Below are positions 38,401 through 47,788 of a stretch of DNA of 64,000 nt, piece after piece. Within the stretch, counting starts at the first letter, position 1; each line of letters begins with the position of its first letter. The DNA comes from Arthrobacter gandavensis. GTDB taxonomy: Bacteria; Actinomycetota; Actinomycetes; Actinomycetales; Micrococcaceae. The notes under the pieces were generated by a model, which was given only the letters and a program-made list of their open reading frames with translations, searched no databases and had not been told where the DNA came from. Made by a program: the position numbers and the translations under genes. The stretch is taken from contig NZ_VTFU01000002.1 in assembly GCF_009192735.1 (NCBI RefSeq), forward strand, positions 1 through 64,000. The letters are read 5' to 3'.

Positions 38401-40077
38401 GTGACAGATTCCGGCATCGGCCGCCGCTCCTTCCTTCGGGCCGGTGCACTGCTCGGCGCACTGGCCATCGCCGGATGCACCGCCACTGAACCCGACGGTG
38501 AGGCCACCCCGTCCGGCTCGGCATCCGGGACCCCCGGCACCCCCGCTGCTCCCTTCACCTTCGCCACCGCTGCCCGCCCGGCGGGGCTGGACCCGGCACT
38601 GGCCACGGACACCGAAAGCCACCGGGTCACCCGGCAGATCCTGGAGGGCCTGGTCGGCGTCGACCCCCTGACCTCCGCGCCCACCCCCCTGCTGGCCGAA
38701 AGCTGGAGCCAGTCCGAAGACGGCCGGACCTACACCTTTAAGCTGCGCCGGGGTGTGACGTTCCATGACGGCCAGCCCTTCAACGCCGAAGCCGTCTGCG
38801 CCAACTTTGACCGCTGGTTCAATTTGCCGGCCTCGGCCCGCGGTTCAGGGCACCTTGCCTACGAGGCAGTCTTTAATGCGTACTCGGACAGCCCCGCCCT
38901 GGCGATTTACAAATCCAGCACGGCCGTGGACGAGTACACCGTCAGCATTGAACTGGCCACCCGCCTTGCCGCATTCATTCCCGCGCTGGCCTCGCCCGAG
39001 TTTGCCATGTCCTCCCCCGCGGCCCTGCAGCAGTTCAGCGCCGATGCCCTGAGCCAGGACCGGGACGGGCAAAAGATCTCCGAATACGCCCTGCATCCCG
39101 TGGGCACCGGTCCCTTCCTGTTGGAGTCCTGGGCCGGAGACGAGGTGCACCTGAGCGCGAACCCGGATTACTGGGGTGAACGCGGCCAGATCTCCGCCAT
39201 TGTCTTTAAGGTGATGACCAGTCCGGCCAGCCGCCTGCGCGCCCTGAAATCCGGTGAGGTGGACGGCTACGACCTCGTGACCGTCTCCGATGTGGACGAC
39301 CTTGCCCGCAACGGCATGCAGATCCTGCAGCGTGATCCTTACTCGATCATGTACCTGGGCATCAACCAGGCCTTCCCCGGCATGGACAACGTCAAAATGC
39401 GCCAGGCCATTGCGCACGCCATCGACAAGGACGCCCTGCTGGAGGGGCTGTTCCTCAACGGCACGAAGCAGGCCAACCAGTTTGTTCCCGAAAAACTCGG
39501 CGTCACCTCAGGATCTGTCACCAACTACGGCTACGATCCGGAACGGGCCGCCGAGCTGCTGAAGGAAGCCGGTTACGACGGCGCCGAGCTGCCTTTCCAC
39601 TATCCCCGCCACGTCACCCGCGCCTACCTGCCGACGCCCGAGCGCGTGTATGCCGAGCTCAGCCGCCAGCTCACCGCCGCGGGTTTGAACATCAAGCCGG
39701 TGCCGGTGGAATGGTCCAACGACTACGTGCAGAGCGTGCAGCGCAGCGGAGACCGCGCACTGCACCTGTTCGGCATCAGCGGGACGTATGACGACCCGGA
39801 CAACTTCGTGGGAAGCCTCTTCGGCAGCTACACCGAGGAATTTGCCTATGACGACGCCCAGCTGCTGAGCAAGATCGACCGGGCCCGCACGCTGGAATCC
39901 GGGCCGGAGCAGACCGAGGCCTACACCGCCATCTCCGACCGTATTTCCACCCGGGTGCCGGCTGTTCCGCTGGCATTCCCCATCTCGGCCCTGGCGCTCT
40001 CCCCCCGGGTTGCGACCTACCCCACCTCTCCCCTGCTTAACGAGGTCTTCAACAAGATCACGCTCCGGGAGTCCTAA
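38401..40077 (+). CDS. second peptide-type ABC transporter substrate-binding lipoprotein
   Basis: A 558-residue SBP_bac_5 protein, clearly paralogous to the one at 32530 (shared LEGLVGV, NAEAVCANFDRWF, QAIAHAIDKDALLEG). I place the start at GTG 38401: GGAGGAG lies upstream and the resulting signal peptide has a twin-arginine RRSFLR and lipobox AIAGC (Cys26), suggesting Tat export and lipidation. ATG 38269 in the same frame is an alternative. No permease follows, so it may feed the transporter at 34327-38182 with a different substrate range. Confidence 0.88.
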   Translation: MTDSGIGRRSFLRAGALLGALAIAGCTATEPDGEATPSGSASGTPGTPAAPFTFATAARPAGLDPALATDTESHRVTRQILEGLVGVDPLTSAPTPLLAESWSQSEDGRTYTFKLRRGVTFHDGQPFNAEAVCANFDRWFNLPASARGSGHLAYEAVFNAYSDSPALAIYKSSTAVDEYTVSIELATRLAAFIPALASPEFAMSSPAALQQFSADALSQDRDGQKISEYALHPVGTGPFLLESWAGDEVHLSANPDYWGERGQISAIVFKVMTSPASRLRALKSGEVDGYDLVTVSDVDDLARNGMQILQRDPYSIMYLGINQAFPGMDNVKMRQAIAHAIDKDALLEGLFLNGTKQANQFVPEKLGVTSGSVTNYGYDPERAAELLKEAGYDGAELPFHYPRHVTRAYLPTPERVYAELSRQLTAAGLNIKPVPVEWSNDYVQSVQRSGDRALHLFGISGTYDDPDNFVGSLFGSYTEEFAYDDAQLLSKIDRARTLESGPEQTEAYTAISDRISTRVPAVPLAFPISALALSPRVATYPTSPLLNEVFNKITLRES

Positions 40078-40095
40078 CTACCCGCGGCACCGGAG

Positions 40096-40134
40096 TCCGG
40101 GGGCCAGCAGGTGATTTTAGTAAGGGCCCCCGGA
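40096..40134 (+). terminator. stem-loop between the binding protein gene and mqo
   Basis: TCCGGGGGCC (40096-40105) pairs with GGCCCCCGGA (40125-40134). No T-run follows. Confidence 0.6.
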
Positions 40135-40174
40135 GCGATACGCTTCTAGAGCTAGCGCCCTCGCGACTGGAGAT

Positions 40175-41671
40175 ATGAAGTTGACTGCTAATAGCCCCGC
40201 GGACAAGTCCGCAACAAAGACCGATGTACTGCTGATCGGCGGCGGCATCATGAGCGCGACCCTTGGGGCGTTCCTGAAGCAGCTGGCGCCGGACTGGGAT
40301 ATTTCCCTGTTTGAGCGCCTCGACCGCGCCGGGATGGAAAGCTCCGATCCCTGGAACAATGCGGGAACCGGCCATGCCGCGCTCTGCGAACTGAACTACA
40401 GCCCCGCCGCGGCTGATGGTTCCGTTGACCCGGCCAAGGCCGTGGGCATCAACGAACAGTTCCAGGTTTCCCGCCAGTTCTGGTCCCACATGGTCTCCTC
40501 CGGCCACATCTCCAACAACTTCATCAACCCGCTGCCCCATATGAGCTTTGTCTGGGGCGATGCGCACTCCGAGTACCTGCGCCGCCGCCATGAGTCGCTG
40601 AGCGCGCAGCCGCTGTTCAGCACCATGGAATTCTCCGAGGACCACGCCAAAGTGGCCGAGTGGGCTCCGCTGGTCATGGAAGGCCGCGATCCCGCACAGC
40701 GGATCGCAGCGTCCCGCGTCGCCGGCGGAACCGATGTGGACTTCGGAGCCCTGACCCGCGAACTGACGGGTTATCTGGGTGATAACGGCGTGGAAATGAA
40801 TTTCTCGCACGAGGTCAGCAACGTCTCCCGTGCCTCCAACGGCGGCTGGGACGTCAAGGTCAAGAACCGCACCACGGGCCAGTCCCGCACGGTGTCCGCA
40901 CGCTTCGTCTTCATTGGCGGCGGCGGCGGCGCCCTGCACCTGCTGCAGGCATCCGGCATCCCCGAAGGCAAGGGCTTTGGCGGTTTCCCCGTCTCCGGCC
41001 AGTTCCTGCGCTCCACCGACGAGTCGATCATTGCCCGCCACAACGCCAAGGTGTACGGGCAGGCTTCAGTGGGGGCCCCGCCCATGTCAGTGCCGCACCT
41101 GGACACCCGGTTCGTCAACGGCAAGCGTTCGCTGCTGTTCGGCCCGTACGGCGGTTTCTCGCCGAAGTTCCTCAAGGGCGGTTCCTTCCTGGACCTGCCC
41201 GGCTCCGTGCGCCCGGACAACCTGGTGCCGATGCTGGCGGTCGCCAAGGACAACATGTCGCTGGTGAAGTACCTGGTCACCGAAGTGCTCAAGACCCGCG
41301 AGGGCAAGACGGCGGCACTGCAGGAATTCGTGCCCCGCGCCATCACCGACGGCTGGGACCTCATCACGGCGGGCCAGCGCGTCCAGGTCATCAAGAAGGA
41401 CCCGAAGAAGGGCGGCGTGCTGCAGTTCGGCACCGAGCTGATCACGGGGGCCGACGGCTCCATCGGCGCGCTGCTGGGCGCGTCGCCGGGCGCTTCCACC
41501 GCCCCGCCGATCATGGTGAACCTGCTCAAGCGCTGCTTCCCTGCGGAATTCCCCGCCTGGGAGCCCAAGCTCAAGGACATGATCCCGGGCTACGGCGTCA
41601 AGCTCAACGAGAATGAGTCCCTGCTGGAAGAGATCACCAAGGACACCAACCGTGTCCTTGGCCTGAACTAA
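40175..41671 (+). CDS. mqo: malate:quinone oxidoreductase
   Basis: FAD-dependent peripheral membrane enzyme oxidising malate to oxaloacetate with electron transfer to quinone, the route used in many actinobacteria besides or instead of malate dehydrogenase. At 498 residues the length is standard. Features: FAD motif [14 protein letters not shown] at about 12-25, the family segment [39 protein letters not shown], and [21 protein letters not shown] site precedes ATG 40175. Monocistronic between two stem-loops. Confidence 0.96.
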   Translation: MKLTANSPADKSATKTDVLLIGGGIMSATLGAFLKQLAPDWDISLFERLDRAGMESSDPWNNAGTGHAALCELNYSPAAADGSVDPAKAVGINEQFQVSRQFWSHMVSSGHISNNFINPLPHMSFVWGDAHSEYLRRRHESLSAQPLFSTMEFSEDHAKVAEWAPLVMEGRDPAQRIAASRVAGGTDVDFGALTRELTGYLGDNGVEMNFSHEVSNVSRASNGGWDVKVKNRTTGQSRTVSARFVFIGGGGGALHLLQASGIPEGKGFGGFPVSGQFLRSTDESIIARHNAKVYGQASVGAPPMSVPHLDTRFVNGKRSLLFGPYGGFSPKFLKGGSFLDLPGSVRPDNLVPMLAVAKDNMSLVKYLVTEVLKTREGKTAALQEFVPRAITDGWDLITAGQRVQVIKKDPKKGGVLQFGTELITGADGSIGALLGASPGASTAPPIMVNLLKRCFPAEFPAWEPKLKDMIPGYGVKLNENESLLEEITKDTNRVLGLN

Positions 41672-41701
41672 CCGCAGGCACCCTCCGAAAAAAGTTTCAC
41701 C

Positions 41702-41742
41702 CGTTGGACCGGGCCGACCCATCCGGTCGTCCCGGTCCAACG
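41702..41742 (+). terminator. stem-loop after mqo
   Basis: Perfect 12-bp arms CGTTGGACCGGG (41702-41713) and CCCGGTCCAACG (41731-41742), without a T-run. Confidence 0.6.
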
Positions 41743-41819
41743 AACGTTAAGTACCGGAACCGGGTTTTCCGGGATGTTTTGCCGAAATGCGTTAGTTCAG
41801 CCCTTCCGAAGGCAGGCTC

Positions 41820-44800
41820 ATGGACCGTTTGGCCAAGTTTTCCCTCTCCAACCGGGCGCTCATTGCCCTGATCACTGTGTTCATTGCCGTGTTCGGGGTG
41901 ATCTCCATGGGATCCCTGAAGCAGGAGCTCATTCCGTCGCTGGAGTTTCCGCAGATCACCGTGATCACCGCACTGCCCGGCGCGTCGCCGGAAGTGGTGG
42001 ACAAGCAAATCAGTGAGCCGCTCGAAGGCGCCCTGACCGCCGTCGAAGGCCTTGAGGACTCCTCCGCCACGTCCAGGAATTCCATCTCCACCATCAGCTT
42101 GACCTTCGCCTACGGAACCGATCTGGACCGCGCCCGGGGCCAGGTTGACCGCGCCATCTCCAACGCCCGGCAGCTCCTGCCCGACGACGCAAATCCCCAG
42201 TCCCTGGCCGGGAGCATCAGCGACTTCCCGATTGTTTACCTGGCGGTGTCCTCGGACCAGCCGCTGGCCGAGCTTAACGCCGACCTGCAGCGGCTTACCG
42301 TTCCGCGGCTGCAGAAGATCGAAGGGGTTCGAACCGCCGAAGTGACCGGCGGCTCCACCCGCAGCATCACGATCCTGCCCGATCAGGCCGCCCTCGCCTC
42401 GCAGGGCGTCACGCCGTCGGCTATTTCCGACGCACTCGAAAACAGCGGCGCCCTGGTGCCCGCCGGCACCGTTGCCGAAGACACCCGGTCCCTGCCCATC
42501 CAGGTGGGCAGCCCGCTCGACAGCCTGGAAAAAATCTCCGCACTGCCGGTGGAGTCCACCCGGGATTCCGGCAGCGACTCAGCGCCCGTAACCATCGGCG
42601 ACGTCGCCTCGGTGGAGATCACCGAGGACGAGAACACATCGATCACCCGCACCAACGGAGAGCCCACGCTCGCCGTATCCATTACCAAGACGCCCGCTGG
42701 CGACACCGTGGGCATCTCCCACCAGGTCCTGGACCTGCTGCCCTCGCTGCAGGACGAGCTGGGCAACGGGGCCAAGTTCACGGTGGTCTTCGACCAGGCA
42801 CCGTTCATCGAGGAATCCATTTCCAACCTCACCACCGAAGGCATCCTGGGGCTGGGCTTCGCCGTGCTGGTGATCCTGGTCTTCCTGCTCTCGGTCCGCT
42901 CCACCCTGGTCACCGCCGTGTCCATCCCGCTGTCCCTGCTGGTCACCTTCATTGGCCTGCTGGCTTTCGGCTATTCGCTGAACATCCTCACGCTGGGCGC
43001 GCTGACCATCGCGATCGGCCGCGTGGTGGATGACTCCATCGTGGTCATCGAAAACATCAAGCGGCACCTGGGCTACGGCACCGACAAGCGCACCGCCATC
43101 CTCACCGCGGTCCGCGAAGTTGCCGGAGCCATCACGGCGTCAACCCTGACCACCGTCGCAGTGTTCGCCCCGATCGCCTTTGTGGGCGGACTGGCCGGCG
43201 AGCTGTTCCGCCCGTTCGCCATCACCACCTCCCTGGCGCTGCTGGCATCGCTGCTGGTCTCCCTCACGATCGTCCCGGTGCTGGCGTATTGGTTCCTGAA
43301 ATCCGGCCAGCCGGTTGCGGACCCCGCCGCGTACCGCGCCGAGGTGGAAGCCAAGGAATCCAGGACCTTCCTGCAGCGCGGTTATGTGCCGATCCTGCGG
43401 ACCACCCAGCAGCATCCGGTGTACACAGTGGTGGCCGGCGTCATTGTCCTCGCGGCCACGGCGGCCATGACCCCGCTGCTGCAAACCAACCTCCTGGGCG
43501 ACACCGGCCAGAACACCTTCAGCGTGCGGCAGGAGCTGGCCCCGGGAACGTCCCTGGCGACCACGTCCGCAGCGGCCGAACAAGTGGAGGAGGTCCTGCG
43601 CAACACCGACGGTGTCCGGGACGTCCAGGTCACCATGGGCACCTCCAGCGCCGGCTTTGCCGCCTTCAGCTCCGGAGGTTCGGCGGTGGCGTCCTACACG
43701 GTGATCACCGACCAGGGCGTTGACCAGGTGGCGCTGCGGGACACTGTCAGCAGCGAGTTGGACAGCCTGGACGACGACGCCGGGAACATCACCCTGGGCA
43801 GCACCGGCGGCGGTTTCGGCACATCCAACACGGTGGACATCAGCTTGTCCGCCGGAGATCCCAATGAACTCCAGGAAGCTTCCGAGCAGGTGGTGGACGC
43901 CATGTCCGCGCTGCCCGGCGCCGGTGAAGTCACCAGCAACCTTTCCTCCTCCTCCCCCGTGGTCCAGGTGTCGATCGACCGGGCCAAGGCAGTGGAGGCA
44001 GGATTGAATGAACAGCAAATTGCCGGTTTGGTGGCCTCCACGCTCAGCCCGCTGCCGGCCGGAACCGTCCGGATTGGCACCGATGACTTCCCAGTGCTGA
44101 TTGGCGAAGGCACACAGATCACCAGTGTCGAACAGCTCAGCCGGGTTCCCGTGCCCGCCGGATCCGGCACCGTGCCGCTGAGCTCGCTGGCCACGGTGGA
44201 GGAAGTTGATATCCCGACGTCGATCTCCGCCTCCGGCGGCGAGCGCACCGCCGTCGTCTCGGTGTCTCCCGCGGGTGACAACCTGGGCGCGACCATTACG
44301 GAGGTTCAGGCCGAGCTGGCAACACTGGACCTGCCGCCCAGCGTGACCGCCACGCTCTCCGGAGCCGCCACGCAGCAGAATGAATCCTTCACCCAGCTGG
44401 GACTGGCCCTGCTGGCGGCCATCGCCATTGTCTACGTGATCATGGTGGCCACGTTCAAGTCGCTGATCCAGCCCCTGATCCTGCTGGTGTCGGTGCCGTT
44501 TGCGGCCACCGGCGCCATCCTCCTGCTGCTGGTCACGGGAGTGCCGCTGGGGCTGCCGTCCCTGGTGGGCATGCTGATGCTGGTGGGCATTGTGGTGACC
44601 AACGCCATCGTGCTGGTGGACCTGATCAACCAGTACCGGCGCCCGCACAACGGGCAGCCGGGGATGAACGTTGCCGATGCCATTATGCGCGGTGCCCGGC
44701 AGCGGCTGCGTCCCATCCTGATGACCGCGCTGGCCACCGTGTTTGCCTTGACTCCCATGGCGCTCGGCGTCACCGGAGAGGGCGGCTTCATTTCCCGGCC

Positions 44801-44978
44801 GCTGGCCATCGTGGTGATTGGCGGGCTGGTGTCCTCGACCGTGCTGACCCTGATCCTGGTGCCGGTCCTGTACCGGTTGGTGGAAGGGGCGCGGGAGAAG
44901 CGGGCGGGACGACGCCGCCACGCTGCGAACCGGCCGCCGGCTGATGCTGAGGCTGGGACCGGGGCGGCGGGCGCTTAG
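41820..44978 (+). CDS. RND-family efflux permease (AcrB/HAE type)
   Basis: A large proton-driven transporter of 1052 residues with the RND arrangement: a transmembrane helix near the N-terminus, a large extracytoplasmic loop (about 35-330), a helix cluster (about 335-520), a second loop (about 550-840) and a final helix cluster. The AcrB-type GRVVDDSIVVIENIKRH motif near residue 400 and its counterpart LVGIVVTNAIVLVDLINQ near 920 are present. No membrane-fusion protein or outer-membrane channel is nearby, as expected for a Gram-positive. Substrate unknown. Confidence 0.92.
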   Translation: MDRLAKFSLSNRALIALITVFIAVFGVISMGSLKQELIPSLEFPQITVITALPGASPEVVDKQISEPLEGALTAVEGLEDSSATSRNSISTISLTFAYGTDLDRARGQVDRAISNARQLLPDDANPQSLAGSISDFPIVYLAVSSDQPLAELNADLQRLTVPRLQKIEGVRTAEVTGGSTRSITILPDQAALASQGVTPSAISDALENSGALVPAGTVAEDTRSLPIQVGSPLDSLEKISALPVESTRDSGSDSAPVTIGDVASVEITEDENTSITRTNGEPTLAVSITKTPAGDTVGISHQVLDLLPSLQDELGNGAKFTVVFDQAPFIEESISNLTTEGILGLGFAVLVILVFLLSVRSTLVTAVSIPLSLLVTFIGLLAFGYSLNILTLGALTIAIGRVVDDSIVVIENIKRHLGYGTDKRTAILTAVREVAGAITASTLTTVAVFAPIAFVGGLAGELFRPFAITTSLALLASLLVSLTIVPVLAYWFLKSGQPVADPAAYRAEVEAKESRTFLQRGYVPILRTTQQHPVYTVVAGVIVLAATAAMTPLLQTNLLGDTGQNTFSVRQELAPGTSLATTSAAAEQVEEVLRNTDGVRDVQVTMGTSSAGFAAFSSGGSAVASYTVITDQGVDQVALRDTVSSELDSLDDDAGNITLGSTGGGFGTSNTVDISLSAGDPNELQEASEQVVDAMSALPGAGEVTSNLSSSSPVVQVSIDRAKAVEAGLNEQQIAGLVASTLSPLPAGTVRIGTDDFPVLIGEGTQITSVEQLSRVPVPAGSGTVPLSSLATVEEVDIPTSISASGGERTAVVSVSPAGDNLGATITEVQAELATLDLPPSVTATLSGAATQQNESFTQLGLALLAAIAIVYVIMVATFKSLIQPLILLVSVPFAATGAILLLLVTGVPLGLPSLVGMLMLVGIVVTNAIVLVDLINQYRRPHNGQPGMNVADAIMRGARQRLRPILMTALATVFALTPMALGVTGEGGFISRPLAIVVIGGLVSSTVLTLILVPVLYRLVEGAREKRAGRRRHAANRPPADAEAGTGAAGA

Positions 44979-45096
44979 GCCCGGGCCATCCTCATCACCG
45001 GTGCCCGCCCGGTCCCCGGCTGAGTGACCGCTCGGTCCCCTTTTGACCCCGCCTCCCCAGGAAGGGAATCTTTGCCGCTCCTCCGGAGTTAGTGAT

Positions 45097-45118
45097 AGTA
45101 CATGCAAATGCATATACT
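45097..45118. promoter_or_regulatory. candidate operator upstream of the luciferase-like gene
   Basis: Half-sites AGTACATGCA and TGCATATACT separated by AA, matching as an inverted repeat at 9 of 10 positions. It lies 48-69 bp before the start of the luciferase-like oxidoreductase gene, whose next neighbour encodes a MarR protein; this size and symmetry suit MarR dimers. Confidence 0.6.
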
Positions 45119-45165
45119 TAGTGCAGGGCAGACCGGCCGCAGCCGGCAAACCATCGGAGGACACC

Positions 45166-46278
45166 ATGCAGATCGGCGTATTCAGCGTCAGCGACATCAC
45201 CCGCGATCCCGTCACCGGACGGATCCCCACCGAAGGCGAACGGATCAAGTCCGCCGTCGCCATCGCCAAGAAGGTCGAAGAGATCGGCATGGATGTCTAT
45301 GCCACCGGCGAGCACCACAACCGGCCGTTCTACGCCAGCTCCCCCACCACGCTCCTGGGCTACATCGCGGCGCAGACCGAGCGGATCATCCTGTCCACGG
45401 CCACCACGCTGATCACCACCAATGATCCGGTGAAAATCGCCGAGGACTTTGCCATGCTGCAGCACCTGGCCGACGGCCGCGTTGACCTGGTCCTGGGCCG
45501 CGGCAACACGGCGCCGGTCTACCCGTGGTTCGGGAAGAACATGCAGGACTCGGTGGAGCTCACCGTGGAAAACTACAACCTGCTCCGCCAGCTGTGGGAC
45601 AAGGACACCGTGAACTGGGAGGGGAAGTTCCGCACCCCGCTGCACAACTTCACGTCCACGCCCCGCCCCCTCGACGGCGTCGCCCCCTTTGTGTGGCACG
45701 GCTCCATCCGCACGCCCCAGGTGGCGGAAATCGCCGCGTACTTCGGTGACGGCTTCTTTGCCAACAACATCTTCTGGCCGAAGGAGCATTACATGCAGCT
45801 CATCAGCCTCTACCGCGAACGCTACGAGCACTACGGCCACGGCCGCGCCGACCAGGCGATTGTCGGCCTGGGCGGTCAGTTCTTCATGCGGCGCAACTCC
45901 CAGGACGCGGTGAACGAATTCCGTCCGTACTTCGACAACGCCCCGGTGTACGGCCACGGCCCCACAATGGAGGACTTCACTGCCCAGACGCCGCTGACCG
46001 TCGGCAGCCCGCAGGAGGTCCTGGAAAAGACGCTGTCCTTCCAGGAGTACTTCGGTGACTACCAGCGCCAGCTCTTCCTGATCGACCATGCCGGCCTGCC
46101 CCTGAAAACCGTCCTGGAGCAGCTGGATCTCTTCGGTGAATACGTGCTGCCTGAGCTGCGCCGCGAGTTTGACTCGCGCCGCCCGGCGGATGTCCCCGAC
46201 GGTCCTACGCATGCCGCACGGGTAGCCGCCGCCGGCAATGCCGCAACACCTGCATCCGCGGCCGCTTCTGTTCAGTAG
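45166..46278 (+). CDS. luciferase-like (LLM) flavin-dependent oxidoreductase
   Basis: A cytoplasmic TIM-barrel flavoenzyme of 370 residues in the bacterial luciferase-like monooxygenase class. Characteristic are GEHHNRPFYASSPTTLLGYI near residues 43-62, LSTATTLITTNDPVKIAEDF, LADGRVDLVLGRGN and the later VGSPQEVLEKTL. It resembles the FMN-dependent CE1758 subgroup often encoded next to a MarR regulator. GGAGG before ATG 45166 decides the start. The C-terminal 25 residues are alanine-rich. The MarR gene follows 9 nt later. Confidence 0.9.
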   Translation: MQIGVFSVSDITRDPVTGRIPTEGERIKSAVAIAKKVEEIGMDVYATGEHHNRPFYASSPTTLLGYIAAQTERIILSTATTLITTNDPVKIAEDFAMLQHLADGRVDLVLGRGNTAPVYPWFGKNMQDSVELTVENYNLLRQLWDKDTVNWEGKFRTPLHNFTSTPRPLDGVAPFVWHGSIRTPQVAEIAAYFGDGFFANNIFWPKEHYMQLISLYRERYEHYGHGRADQAIVGLGGQFFMRRNSQDAVNEFRPYFDNAPVYGHGPTMEDFTAQTPLTVGSPQEVLEKTLSFQEYFGDYQRQLFLIDHAGLPLKTVLEQLDLFGEYVLPELRREFDSRRPADVPDGPTHAARVAAAGNAATPASAAASVQ

Positions 46279-46287
46279 GCTAGAGAC

Positions 46288-46755
46288 ATGTCCCTGGATA
46301 CCAGCAGCGTTCCCGTCCGACAGGCAGCCGAGGCCTGGGAGTCTCTCTTCCGGACCCAGGTGGGCGTGATGCGGCGCCTCCAAAAGGATCCGGCGTTCAA
46401 AGAGCTGACCATGCGCGAGTATGACGTCCTGTTCAACCTCACCCGCTGCCCCACCGGCTGGACCCGGCTGAATGAGCTGAATGAGCATCTGCTGATCAGC
46501 CAGCCGAGCCTCAGCCGCATGGTGGAGCGGATGGAAGCCAAAGGGCTGCTCCAGCGCCGGCCGGCTCAAAATGACCAGCGCGGTGTTGAACTGGCACTCA
46601 CCGATGCCGGCCGGGAACTGCAGCGCCGGCTGGGCCGGGCCCACGTCAACGGCATCCACGAACTGCTCGCTCCGGCGCTCACCAGCGAGGAGCTCGACCA
46701 GCTGAAGTCCCTCACTGACAAGGTGCTGGCGAGCCTGGCCGACAGCGCGGACTAG
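46288..46755 (+). CDS. MarR-family transcriptional regulator
   Basis: A 155-residue winged-helix repressor. The helix-turn-helix reads LNELNEHLLISQPSLSRMVE and the wing RRPAQNDQRGVELALTDAGRE, both typical. It starts 9 nt after the luciferase-like gene, so the two form an operon, and a near-palindrome at the operon promoter (45097-45118) is the likely autoregulatory operator. MarR proteins beside such flavoenzymes usually sense small electrophiles or oxidants; that is inference here. Confidence 0.92.
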   Translation: MSLDTSSVPVRQAAEAWESLFRTQVGVMRRLQKDPAFKELTMREYDVLFNLTRCPTGWTRLNELNEHLLISQPSLSRMVERMEAKGLLQRRPAQNDQRGVELALTDAGRELQRRLGRAHVNGIHELLAPALTSEELDQLKSLTDKVLASLADSAD

Positions 46756-46779
46756 CATGCAGCGGACTGGCATGCAGGG

Positions 46780-47691
46780 GTGAAGACCTACAGCACGGAC
46801 GACATCCCGGACCTAGGCGGCATAACGGCCGTCGTCACGGGAGCCAACAGCGGCTTGGGGCTGCAGACAGCCCTCGCGCTCGCGGCGAAGGGGGCCAGCG
46901 TGCAGCTGGCCTGCCGGGACGCGGAGCGCGGGGCGGCGGCGCAGCGCCGCATCCGTTCCGAGACCGGGAACGACGACGTGCGGGTGCGCCGGCTGGACCT
47001 GGGCTCGCTGGAATCCGTTCGGTCCTTCGCCGGAGAGCAGGACACTGCTGTGGATCTCCTGATCAACAACGCCGGGGTCATGGCCACCCCGCGCCGCCTC
47101 ACGGCCGACGGCTTTGAGCTCCAGTTCGGCGTAAACTATCTGGGGCACTTCGCCCTGACCGGACTGCTGCTTCCGCAGCTGCGCGCCGCCTCCGCTCCGC
47201 GCGTCGTCACCGTCTCCAGCCTGGCCCACCGGGGCGGACGAATCGATTTCGGGGATTTGGCAGCCGAGCGCAGCTACCGGCCGTGGGCCCGCTACAACCA
47301 AAGCAAGCTGGCCAACCTGCTGTTCACCTTCGAGTTGAACCGGCGGCTCCAGGCGCGCGGCGAAAAGCTGGTGGCCGCCGCGGCCCATCCGGGGTTCGCC
47401 AGCACCAACCTCACCGCCGGGATGCAGCATCCCGCCAGCTTGGATCTCCTCGGCGCCTTCTTCCGTCTGCTTGGCCAAAGCGGGGCGCTCGGCGCGCTTC
47501 CCACCCTGTACGCTGCGACCGCCCCCGGAGTGCGGGGCGGAGACTTCTACGGTCCGGACGGGTTCGGGCAGCTGCGCGGCAAACCCGCTCCGGTGACACC
47601 GGCCCCTCAGGCCCGGGACGCCGCGGTCGCAGGCAGGCTGTGGGAGGTCAGCGCCAGGCTCACCGGCGTTTCCTTCGAGGGACTGGACTGA
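46780..47691 (+). CDS. SDR-family oxidoreductase (protochlorophyllide-reductase/retinol-dehydrogenase-like)
   Basis: A 303-residue short-chain dehydrogenase with the NAD(P) motif TGANSGLGLQTALAL near 19-33, the NNAGVM segment, and the catalytic triad Ser in VTVSSLAHRGG, Tyr/Lys in YNQSKLANLLF. This subgroup acts on hydrophobic alcohols or ketones; substrate unknown. The start is GTG 46780; the nearby ATG codons are out of frame. It begins 24 nt after the MarR gene and may be the third gene of that operon. Confidence 0.9.
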   Translation: MKTYSTDDIPDLGGITAVVTGANSGLGLQTALALAAKGASVQLACRDAERGAAAQRRIRSETGNDDVRVRRLDLGSLESVRSFAGEQDTAVDLLINNAGVMATPRRLTADGFELQFGVNYLGHFALTGLLLPQLRAASAPRVVTVSSLAHRGGRIDFGDLAAERSYRPWARYNQSKLANLLFTFELNRRLQARGEKLVAAAAHPGFASTNLTAGMQHPASLDLLGAFFRLLGQSGALGALPTLYAATAPGVRGGDFYGPDGFGQLRGKPAPVTPAPQARDAAVAGRLWEVSARLTGVSFEGLD

Positions 47692-47707
47692 GGACCAGCC
47701 GGACCCC

Positions 47708-47788
47708 GGATACCGCCGACTGCAGGGATACCGCCGACTGCAGGGATACCGCTGACGGCAGGGACAACGCTGACGGCAGGGTTACCGC
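47708..47788. repeat. 18-bp tandem repeat, about 4.5 copies
   Basis: Two identical units GGATACCGCCGACTGCAG (47708-47725, 47726-47743), then diverged units GGATACCGCTGACGGCAG (47744-47761) and GGACAACGCTGACGGCAG (47762-47779) and a partial GGTTACCGC. It fills the space between the SDR stop and the convergent MFS transporter gene, reaching into the last codons of the latter. Confidence 0.95.

Noticed and set aside
43140-45290. 716-codon open frame on the minus strand
   Set aside because: It is antisense to the RND permease gene and translates to a glycine/histidine/arginine-rich sequence typical of a shadow frame in high-GC DNA.
47708-47788. Possible CRISPR array
   Set aside because: Units of 18 bp follow each other directly without spacers, so it is a simple tandem repeat.
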